NCBI GenBank assembly: GCA_021848375.1
Contig: JAJZUR010000098.1
Coordinates: forward strand, 1-5,440
DNA from: Pseudomonadota bacterium
GTDB lineage: Bacteria; Pseudomonadota; Gammaproteobacteria; UBA6186; Azoamicaceae
Length of the DNA: 5,440 bases
Reading direction: 5' to 3'
Each line of letters opens with the position of its first letter. Within the stretch, counting starts at the first letter, position 1. Below, piece after piece: positions 1 through 5,440 of the stretch. The notes below the pieces were generated by a model. That model saw nothing but the letters and a program-made list of their open reading frames with translations. It ran no database searches and had not been told where the DNA came from. A program made the translations under genes and the position numbers.

Positions 1-1
1 G

Positions 2-1528
2 CGGAACATGGGGCCTTTTCCTCGAAATAAAAAAGTGATTATGTGTCATGGCGTGTTTGATGTTGTACATCCAGGCCATGTCAGACATTTATTGTATGCG
101 AAAAGTAAAGCCGATATTTTGGTGACCAGTATTACGGCGGATATGCATATTTATAAAGGAAAATATCGACCCCATGTTCCGCAGGATTTGCGCGCGATCA
201 ATTTAGCCGCTTTTGAAATGGTGGATTATGTTTTAATAGACAAGAATGCAACTCCTTTGGATAATATAGCGGCATTACAACCTGATTATTTTGCAAAAGG
301 TTATGAATATGTAACAGGGGGAATGCCGCCAAAGACTTCTCAAGAAGCTGAGATTGTGGAATCTTATGGTGGAGAAATTATATTTACACCTGGCGATATT
401 GTGTATTCTTCATCGAATTTAATTAATTTAGCCCCTCCAGAGCTTAAGATTGAAAAATTGCTGGTTTTAATGGAAGATCAAGGCATTAATTTTGATACTT
501 TGCGTGATACCATCAGCAAATTTTCTCAATATAAAGTGCATGTAGTTGGAGATACGATCGTTGATAGTTATACGCAAACTGCCATGATCGGCGGACAAAC
601 AAAGACACCAACCATGAGTGTTTTATATGAGAATCGTCACGATTATATTGGGGGCGCTGCTGTAGTCGCTAAGCACTTATGTGCTGCTGGCGCAAAGGTG
701 ATATTTTCGACGGTTCTAGGACAGGACGAGTTTAAAGATTTTGTGATCAAAGGATTAGAAGAAGCGGGTGTTCAGTGCGAGGCCATCTTAGATTCTACTC
801 GGCCAACGACCAATAAAAACGCGATTGTGGCTGGGAATTATCGGTTATTAAAAATTGATACTTTGGACAATAGCTCTATTTCGGATCATATTTTACATGA
901 AATATCTGCTGCGATTCGGGACATAAAATGTGATGCGATTATTTTTAGCGATTTTCGTCATGGGATTTTTAATCGACGTACTATCCCTGAATTGTCTGCC
1001 GCTATTCCAAATGGCATTTATCGGGTCGCTGATAGCCAGGTTGCAAGCCGCTGGGGAAATATTACGGAGTTTCAAGGGTTTGATTTGATTACGCCCAATG
1101 AACGTGAAGCGCGGTTTGCTTTAGCTGATCAAGACTCTGGTGTTCGACCCTTAGCGGCTAATTTATATGATAGGGCAAAGTGTAAAACGTTAATATTAAA
1201 GTTAGGCGATCGGGGTCTTATTACCTGTCGAAATGATAAGCATGAAGATTTAGATTCTTTTTTTGTGGTGGATAGTTTTGTTGAAAAATTGGTGGATGCG
1301 GTGGGCGCGGGAGATGCCTTATTAGCTTATGCAACCTTGGCGATGTTAGCCACAAAATCTGAAGTCATTGCAGCCATTTTGGGTTCTATAGCGGCTGCCT
1401 GCGAGTGTGAATATGATGCCAATATTCCCATTACGCCGGAACGTGTCATCGCAAAAATAAATGCATTAGAAAGGCAGGCCAGTTATTCTTGGGAAAAGCA
1501 GAAAACTGAAGCAGTGACATGCGTGTAA
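2..1528 (+). CDS. Bifunctional sugar nucleotidyltransferase / PfkB-family sugar kinase (HldE-like, swapped domain order; 5' end probably outside window)
   Basis: Numbering is from the ATG at 8. Residues about 8-142 form a cytidylyltransferase-type nucleotidyltransferase: CHGVFD, then the nucleotide-binding HPGH at 21-24, a KG motif at 97-98 and a SSSNLI motif at 134-139. Residues about 170-495 form a PfkB/RfaE-type kinase: GDTIVD at 181-186, IGGAAVVA from 214, the Mg-site NxxE at 364-367, and the signature DAVGAGD at 430-436 with D436 as the expected catalytic base. The family phosphorylates a sugar and transfers a nucleotide to sugar 1-phosphate, in the cytosol. HldE has the kinase first; here it is second, so heptose should not be assumed as substrate. 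The frame stays open to the left edge, no Shine-Dalgarno is visible in the seven bases before the ATG, and relatives usually have some residues before the first strand. The true start is therefore probably upstream. It overlaps the next gene by 10 bases. Fold assignment is secure; substrate is unknown. Confidence 0.9.
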   Translation, partial: RNMGPFPRNKKVIMCHGVFDVVHPGHVRHLLYAKSKADILVTSITADMHIYKGKYRPHVPQDLRAINLAAFEMVDYVLIDKNATPLDNIAALQPDYFAKGYEYVTGGMPPKTSQEAEIVESYGGEIIFTPGDIVYSSSNLINLAPPELKIEKLLVLMEDQGINFDTLRDTISKFSQYKVHVVGDTIVDSYTQTAMIGGQTKTPTMSVLYENRHDYIGGAAVVAKHLCAAGAKVIFSTVLGQDEFKDFVIKGLEEAGVQCEAILDSTRPTTNKNAIVAGNYRLLKIDTLDNSSISDHILHEISAAIRDIKCDAIIFSDFRHGIFNRRTIPELSAAIPNGIYRVADSQVASRWGNITEFQGFDLITPNEREARFALADQDSGVRPLAANLYDRAKCKTLILKLGDRGLITCRNDKHEDLDSFFVVDSFVEKLVDAVGAGDALLAYATLAMLATKSEVIAAILGSIAAACECEYDANIPITPERVIAKINALERQASYSWEKQKTEAVTCV

Positions 1529-2448
1529 TTGTTGTTGGGTTAGGTGTACAGGGTCATAAACGTCGGGAATTTGCTGGAGAGGATTTTATTGCATCCGTTG
1601 ATCCCGTCAATTTATCAGCGGATTATAAAAATTGTGAAGATGTACCGTTATCCGCTTACGATGCTGCGTTGTTGTGTGTGCCAGATGAGCCAAAAGTAGA
1701 ACTTATCACTTATTTCTTAGATCAGGGTAAGCACGTTTTGGTGGAAAAACCTCTGTGGGCGCCGAATGAACAAACACTTCTGACTTTAGAAAAGCTGGCG
1801 CACTCTAAAGGGGTTGTCTGCTATACAGCGTATAACCATCGTTTTGAGCCTCATTTTATTAAAATGAAAGAACTGATCCGCTCGGGCATGTTGGGCGAGA
1901 TTTATCATTGCCGATTATTTTATGGCAATGGAACGGCGCGTGTGGTGCGAGGATCTCCTTGGCGTGATAAGGGTTCTGGCGTATTACCCGACTTGGGTTC
2001 ACATTTATTGGATACCGCCAATGATTGGTTTGGGATTTTGGATGCAAATTTTTCGCTTATATCGAGTCGATGTTTTGAAAACCGTGCGCCTGATCATGTT
2101 ATCTTTAAAAGTTTAGCGATTAAACCGCAATTTGAGATGGAAACCACTTTATTATCCTGGAAGAATCATTTTAGTTGTGACATTTTAGCGGAGAAAGGCT
2201 CAGCTCATATTTCCTCTCTTTGTAAATGGGGACCTGCAACCTTCAGCCATAGAACTCGAGTTTTCCCCAGCGGCCGGCCAAAAGAAGAATCCATCACCTT
2301 AGTGCAAGAGGATCCGACCTGGGCTGCAGAATATAAACATTTCAAATACTTATGTGAAAATAATATCCAAACTGATCTATCTAGTGATCGATGGTTAAAT
2401 CAAACCTTGCGCACCTTAAGTAAGGTTGTGCTAGAGGAGATGGCATGA
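1519..2448 (+). CDS. Gfo/Idh/MocA-family NAD(P)-dependent oxidoreductase
   Basis: The 309-residue product opens with a Rossmann fold: VVGLGVQG (5-12) is the GxGxxG dinucleotide loop, and D28 at the end of the second strand suggests NAD(H) rather than NADP(H). The family hallmark EKP lies at 76-78, with K77 as the expected catalytic lysine. The C-terminal domain carries the second hallmark, DLGSHLLD at 158-165 (D158, H162). Such enzymes oxidise or reduce a sugar hydroxyl/ketone, often on nucleotide sugars in glycan loci. The substrate cannot be read from sequence. At 309 residues it is slightly shorter than the usual 330-380. The start is well bounded: an in-frame TGA at 1507-1509 leaves ATG 1519 as the first start codon. 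No strong Shine-Dalgarno precedes it, so translation is probably coupled to the upstream gene through the 10-base overlap. It also overlaps the following gene by four bases (ATGA). Confidence 0.92.
   Translation: MRVIVVGLGVQGHKRREFAGEDFIASVDPVNLSADYKNCEDVPLSAYDAALLCVPDEPKVELITYFLDQGKHVLVEKPLWAPNEQTLLTLEKLAHSKGVVCYTAYNHRFEPHFIKMKELIRSGMLGEIYHCRLFYGNGTARVVRGSPWRDKGSGVLPDLGSHLLDTANDWFGILDANFSLISSRCFENRAPDHVIFKSLAIKPQFEMETTLLSWKNHFSCDILAEKGSAHISSLCKWGPATFSHRTRVFPSGRPKEESITLVQEDPTWAAEYKHFKYLCENNIQTDLSSDRWLNQTLRTLSKVVLEEMA
2433..2439 (+). promoter_or_regulatory. Ribosome binding site for the dehydrogenase-like gene
   Basis: AGAGGAG lies inside the end of the oxidoreductase gene, five bases before ATG 2445. 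It is one of the two clearest Shine-Dalgarno sequences in the window and supports the ATGA-overlap start of the following gene. Confidence 0.7.
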
Positions 2449-3713
2449 ATAAACCCATTGTTGGTTTTGCAGGTATGACACACCTTGGTATCAACTCGTT
2501 AGTTGCGGCTGCAGAACGGGGTTTTCATGTCGTTGGTTTTGATACCAATATGATGGCTATCAATCGATTGAAAAATCAAGATCCGCCGGTTGTTGAGCCT
2601 CAATTGATAGAACTTATGGTAAAAAATACCAAACAGATTACTTTTACCGCTGAAAATAATGATTTGGCGCAGTGTGACATTGTTTACATTGCAGCGGACG
2701 TTCCAACCAATGACAAAGGACAGAGCGAGTTAACCGTCATTCGGCAACTCATTGATAATGTGGTAAATGTATTAGCCAAAAATGCAATTTTAGTGATTTT
2801 ATGTCAAGTCCCGCCTGGTTTTACGCGAGCGCTGTCATTTCCGAAAGAGAGATTATTCTATCAAGTAGAAACCCTTGTCTTTGGTCAGGCTATTGATCGT
2901 GCACTTAACCCAGAACGTTTTATGGTCGGATTTGCCATCCCCGAGCAGTCGCTGCCGCCCAGTTATCATACACTACTCTCAGCTTTCCAGTGTCCTATTT
3001 TGCCGATGCGCTATGAAAGTGCAGAATTGGCGAAGATTTCGATTAATTTTTGTCTGGTTGCCAGTATTAGTGTTGCCAATACCCTAAGCGAGGTTTGTGA
3101 AAAAATTGGTGCGGATTGGTCTGAAATTGCGCCCGCTTTAAAATTAGATAAACGGATTGGCCCATTTGCCTACCTTGCCCCGGGTTTAGGGATTGCTGGT
3201 GGAAATTTAGAGCGAGATTTAACGACCATATTGGAATTGTCACGAGAACACGGCACTGAATCTGGTATTGTATCGGCTTGGATTAAGAATAGCCAATATC
3301 GCCGAGATTGGGTATTGCGTAGTTTACATCAAGAATTACTTGCTAAAAACGACAACCCAACCATCGCGGTATTGGGTCTTGCGTATAAGGAAAATACCGA
3401 TAGCATTAAAAATTCTCCTTCACTTGCGCTGTTAAGCGCGTTAACAGCATATCGGGTAAAAGTCTATGATCCCGTCGTGCCAGCCAGTGTTGCTGCAAAA
3501 GCAGAAGGTACGTTAAACGCTGCGGATGCAGTGCAAGGGGCTGATGCGCTGATTATTATGACGCCTTGGGCAGAATTTAAAGAACTGACATTGACAATTT
3601 TGCAAAAGATGAAGGGCCGATTGATCGTTGATCCTTTTCGCATTTTAAAGGGTCATGAGATTAAGAAAGCAGGATTCCACTATTTAACTTTAGGAAAGAG
3701 CAGCGTATGTTAA
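2445..3713 (+). CDS. Divergent UDP-glucose/GDP-mannose dehydrogenase family protein lacking the catalytic cysteine
   Basis: At 422 residues the length is normal for the family, and all three parts are present: NAD-binding Rossmann domain (about 1-185), central helical domain (about 186-285) and UDP-binding C-terminal domain (about 305-420, with VLGLAYKENTDSIKNSP at 309-325). Canonical members oxidise C6 of an NDP-sugar twice, to the uronic acid, through a thiohemiacetal on a Cys. Aligning by eye, GLGIAGGNLERDL at 247-259 replaces GPGFGGSCFPKDL, so the Cys becomes N254 while the Asp (D258) stays. K197 and N201 of the Lys-x-x-x-Asn pair stay, as does the first active-site Glu (E142), but the second Glu is F146 and the Thr of the STVP motif is Q121. 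The dinucleotide loop reads GMTHLG (10-15), with Thr for the middle Gly. The protein may stop at an aldehyde/ketone or do other redox chemistry (inference). It overlaps genes on both sides by 4 and 7 bases. Confidence 0.9.
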   Translation: MNKPIVGFAGMTHLGINSLVAAAERGFHVVGFDTNMMAINRLKNQDPPVVEPQLIELMVKNTKQITFTAENNDLAQCDIVYIAADVPTNDKGQSELTVIRQLIDNVVNVLAKNAILVILCQVPPGFTRALSFPKERLFYQVETLVFGQAIDRALNPERFMVGFAIPEQSLPPSYHTLLSAFQCPILPMRYESAELAKISINFCLVASISVANTLSEVCEKIGADWSEIAPALKLDKRIGPFAYLAPGLGIAGGNLERDLTTILELSREHGTESGIVSAWIKNSQYRRDWVLRSLHQELLAKNDNPTIAVLGLAYKENTDSIKNSPSLALLSALTAYRVKVYDPVVPASVAAKAEGTLNAADAVQGADALIIMTPWAEFKELTLTILQKMKGRLIVDPFRILKGHEIKKAGFHYLTLGKSSVC

Positions 3714-4585
3714 AGCATGGTCATGAAAAACCTCAAAATCCTTCCCGCGTTGTGGTATTAGGTTCACAGGGCTTTGTGGGAAGCCATATTGTTCAGGAAT
3801 TAAAGAATCGGGGCATTAATGTTTTAGCTTTATCAAAGCATCAACTGGATCTGTTGGATAATGGTGCTAGCGCGAATTTGTTGGGTTATTTAAAACCCGA
3901 AGACGCTTTAGTAGTAGTTTCAGCCATAGCGCCTTGTAAAAATAACAGCCAGTTGTTGAATAACCTCAAGATGATTCAAGCAGTGACTGATGCGCTTGAA
4001 AAGATAACTGTGTCACAGATTGTGTATATCAGTTCAGATGCAGTTTATGCAGACCAGGTTAGCCTTGCGAATGAGTCTTCAAAGTGTGAGCCTTCCACGC
4101 TACATGGGATGATGCATAGTGCGCGAGAATTAATGCTGAAGGCCACCGTCAAAGTGCCGTTGGCTATCTTGCGTGCAAGTCTTCTTTATGGATTAACGGA
4201 TCCGCATAATGGCTATGGACCAAATCGGTTTAGGCGGCTTGTGGCAGAAGATAAAACCATTACTTTGTTTGGTGAAGGTGAAGAGAAACGTGATCATATT
4301 CACATAGAGGATGTCGCTAAGATAGTCGCTTTAACGCTGCAACATCGTAGTCAAGGAACTTTGAATATTGCAACAGGGCAATCTCATTCATTTCGGGAAG
4401 TCGCGGAGATGATTGTTTCGCATTCAAGAAAACCGATTACTATTCAAGGAACGCCGCGACAAAACCCTATTACCCATCGACATTTTGATATCACTGCGTG
4501 CCATCAAGCTTTCCCTAACTTTCATTATACTGCATTAGAAACGGGTCTCATCAAGATAATCCAAGAGGAAGGAGCTATCGCATAA
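3707..4585 (+). CDS. Extended-SDR NAD(P)-dependent epimerase/dehydratase-like protein with altered YxxxK site
   Basis: The 292-residue product has an SDR Rossmann fold. After a 14-residue leader comes VVVLGSQGFVG (15-25), giving the extended-SDR GxxGxxG loop at 19-25. The second strand ends ALSKHQLDL (41-49); a basic residue after it, rather than Asp, hints at NADP(H). IVYISSDAVY (105-114) is the usual catalytic Ser/Thr strand. RDHIHIEDVA (195-204) and NIATGQ farther on are typical of nucleotide-sugar SDRs. Where Tyr-x-x-x-Lys should follow, the sequence is LHGMMHSARE (132-141): H133 and H137 occupy the Tyr and Lys positions with correct spacing. The rest is well conserved, so it may be a variant enzyme or a non-catalytic partner. 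The start ATG overlaps the upstream gene by seven bases, with AGGA at 3692-3695 as a moderate Shine-Dalgarno. Gene 6 downstream is a paralogue. Confidence 0.9.
   Translation: MLKHGHEKPQNPSRVVVLGSQGFVGSHIVQELKNRGINVLALSKHQLDLLDNGASANLLGYLKPEDALVVVSAIAPCKNNSQLLNNLKMIQAVTDALEKITVSQIVYISSDAVYADQVSLANESSKCEPSTLHGMMHSARELMLKATVKVPLAILRASLLYGLTDPHNGYGPNRFRRLVAEDKTITLFGEGEEKRDHIHIEDVAKIVALTLQHRSQGTLNIATGQSHSFREVAEMIVSHSRKPITIQGTPRQNPITHRHFDITACHQAFPNFHYTALETGLIKIIQEEGAIA
4564..4574 (+). promoter_or_regulatory. Ribosome binding site for the methyltransferase gene
   Basis: AGAGGAAGGAG ends ten bases before ATG 4585 and lies within the last codons of the SDR gene. It is purine-rich and holds two overlapping GGA cores. 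The start codon shares one base with the upstream stop (TAATG), which suggests stop-restart coupling. Confidence 0.65.
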
Positions 4586-5241
4586 TGGTTGAAGTCGATT
4601 TATTAAAAGCTTTACCCAAAACGAAACGGAATATTCAAATGCGATCGGAAGGCAAAGATCCAGAAGTTATTGCAGCTGCAAAACAATATGGTCAATTATA
4701 CTTTGATGGGCCGCGTGAATATGGCTATGGCGGATATCATTATGATGGCCGTTGGATCCCCGTTGCTAAAGATATTATTGATTATTTTCAACTAAAACCA
4801 GGCGATAAGGTATTAGACATAGGCTGCGCCAAAGGATTTTTGGTGAAGGATTTGCTGAAGGCATGCCCCGGATTAGAAGTTTTTGGCATGGATATCTCAG
4901 AATACGCTTTATTACATTGTGATCCGGAAGTCATTGGGCGTTTACATTTAGGAAATGCTGAGAAATTACTCTTTCCAGATGATAGTTTTCAATGCGTTTT
5001 GGCATTGAACACCCTTCATAATCTTCCACGCGATAAAGTGATAACTGCGTTAAAGGAAATACAACGCGTATCGGGGGGGAAGGCCTTTGTACAGGTTGAT
5101 TCTTATCATACAAAAGAGCAGAAAGCCATCTTCGAAAGCTGGGTATTAACCGCAGAATTTTATGATTATCCTGAAGTTTGGTTGCGGGTTTTTGCAGAAG
5201 CAGGTTATACCGGAGATTACTATTGGACTGTCATAGAGTAG
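4585..5241 (+). CDS. Class I SAM-dependent methyltransferase
   Basis: The 218-residue protein has a seven-strand methyltransferase core. Motif I is VLDIGCAKG at 76-84, the SAM-binding glycine loop. The acidic end of the second strand is in GMDIS (101-105, D103). GNAEKLLFPDDSF (123-135) and CVLALNTLHNL (137-147) match motifs II/III of the Methyltransf_11-type fold. Before the core is a conserved-looking Tyr/Gly-rich segment, YFDGPREYGYGGYHYDGRW (39-57), probably part of the substrate pocket. I recall this combination from methyltransferases in surface-glycan loci, but have not verified it. It probably methylates a sugar, or a sugar-linked group, made by the neighbouring enzymes; whether on O, N or C cannot be told. 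It starts on the stop codon of the upstream SDR and ends 15 bases before the next SDR. A seven-G run lies inside the gene at 5073-5079 with the frame intact. Confidence 0.92.
   Translation: MVEVDLLKALPKTKRNIQMRSEGKDPEVIAAAKQYGQLYFDGPREYGYGGYHYDGRWIPVAKDIIDYFQLKPGDKVLDIGCAKGFLVKDLLKACPGLEVFGMDISEYALLHCDPEVIGRLHLGNAEKLLFPDDSFQCVLALNTLHNLPRDKVITALKEIQRVSGGKAFVQVDSYHTKEQKAIFESWVLTAEFYDYPEVWLRVFAEAGYTGDYYWTVIE
5073..5079 (+). repeat. G7 homopolymer tract within the methyltransferase gene
   Basis: Seven consecutive G bases encode the end of Ser and two Gly codons (residues 163-165). A one-base gain would bring TGA 5097-5099 into frame and remove about the last 45 residues. The length is at the low end for slippage, so a switching role is only a possibility. 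Confidence 0.5.
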
Positions 5242-5244
5242 CTT

Positions 5245-5249
5245 GGGGA
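5245..5249 (+). promoter_or_regulatory. Putative ribosome binding site for the TTG-started second SDR
   Basis: GGGGA lies seven bases before TTG 5257. It is the only Shine-Dalgarno-like sequence in the 15-base gap and supports a TTG start, because no ATG or GTG occurs in frame between the in-frame TAG at 5239-5241 and the SDR glycine motif. Confidence 0.45.
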
Positions 5250-5256
5250 TTGTCTT

Positions 5257-5440
5257 TTGAAAGTATCTAAGAGTCATTCACATATTCCGAAACGCGTAGT
5301 TATTTTGGGGGCAGAGGGCACAATTGGCTTTGCGCTTGCTCGTGTACTGCGAGCATTACAAATACCTATTTTAGCATTATCGCGTAAAGAAATAGATCTA
5401 ACCGGTGATGAAGCTAGTAAACATCTTTCCGCTTTATTTC
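5257..5440 (+). CDS. Second SDR-family NAD(P)-dependent epimerase/dehydratase-like protein (partial, 3' end outside window)
   Basis: Only the first 61 codons are inside the window. From TTG 5257 the frame is open to the right edge. RVVILGAEGTIG (13-24) is an SDR dinucleotide-binding loop with GxxGxxG at 18-24. The second strand ends ALSRKEIDL (40-48), where R43 suggests NADP(H). Over about 49 aligned residues it matches the SDR at 3707-4585 without gaps, with about 18 identities counted by eye, including LALS and the following Asp-Leu; the two are probably paralogues. The start is inferred: the frame is closed upstream by TAG 5239-5241, which is also the methyltransferase stop, and TTG is the only conventional start before the motif. 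Because the catalytic region is beyond the edge, it cannot be seen whether it keeps a normal Tyr-x-x-x-Lys. Confidence 0.8.
   Translation, partial: MKVSKSHSHIPKRVVILGAEGTIGFALARVLRALQIPILALSRKEIDLTGDEASKHLSALF

Noticed and set aside
893..1075. Minus-strand open frame of 60 codons
   Set aside because: It lies wholly within the kinase domain of the first gene, shows no recognisable motif, and looks like an antisense shadow.
1859..2116. Overlapping open frames on both strands inside the Gfo/Idh/MocA gene
   Set aside because: Both are short and lack family motifs, while the main frame carries the conserved DLGSHLLD block across the same bases.
2272..2279. GC-rich palindrome GGCCGGCC
   Set aside because: It falls in coding sequence and is explained by a few GC-rich codons; no repeat copies or flanking structure were seen.
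2875..3087. Alternate + strand frame inside the dehydrogenase-like gene
   Set aside because: The main frame here aligns continuously with family motifs (E142, K197, N201), so there is no frameshift or nested gene to explain.
3428..3448. Perfect 8-base inverted repeat with a 5-base loop (GCTGTTAA / TTAACAGC) inside the dehydrogenase-like gene
   Set aside because: It lies in a well-conserved coding segment, has no downstream T-run and is far from any gene end. It could form a small hairpin but nothing supports a terminator or regulatory role.
2445..3713. Reading the Cys-less dehydrogenase as a pseudogene
   Set aside because: The frame is intact at full family length, structural motifs are preserved, and the changes are limited to particular active-site positions. 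This fits divergence better than decay.
4931..5113. Minus-strand open frame inside the methyltransferase gene
   Set aside because: It is antisense to a conserved methyltransferase core, with no motif or ribosome binding site of note.

Overview
The window is a fully coding stretch of one tightly packed operon, all on the + strand. It comes from a Gram-negative bacterium with AT-leaning codon use (G+C in the low forties percent by eye). Six genes follow one another with overlaps of 10, 4, 7 and 1 bases and then a 15-base gap. There is no internal intergenic region long enough for a separate promoter or terminator. The gene content is typical of a lipopolysaccharide/O-antigen or other surface-glycan locus of a gammaproteobacterium (for example a Legionellales-type genome), but the taxonomic guess rests only on composition and gene type.

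Layout. (1) 2-1528: a fused nucleotidyltransferase plus PfkB/RfaE-type sugar kinase, in the order opposite to HldE; the frame is open at the left edge. (2) 1519-2448: a Gfo/Idh/MocA oxidoreductase. (3) 2445-3713: a divergent member of the UDP-glucose/GDP-mannose dehydrogenase family. (4) 3707-4585: an extended-SDR 'epimerase/dehydratase'. (5) 4585-5241: a class I SAM-dependent methyltransferase. (6) 5257 to beyond the right edge: a second SDR with a TTG start, visibly related to gene 4.

How they may work together (inference): the kinase/nucleotidyltransferase phosphorylates and activates a sugar. Three or four NAD(P)-dependent enzymes then oxidise, reduce or isomerise the nucleotide sugar, and the methyltransferase adds a methyl group, giving an unusual methylated sugar for a surface polysaccharide. 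No glycosyltransferase, flippase, polymerase or transporter is present in these 5.4 kb, so the acceptor and final product cannot be read here.

The most unusual points concern catalytic residues. The UDP-glucose-dehydrogenase-like protein has Asn where the catalytic Cys should be, plus further changes to residues used in the second oxidation step, while first-step residues are kept. The first SDR has His-x-x-x-His where Tyr-x-x-x-Lys is expected. Both folds otherwise look intact, so this may be a sugar pathway with non-standard chemistry rather than a decayed locus.
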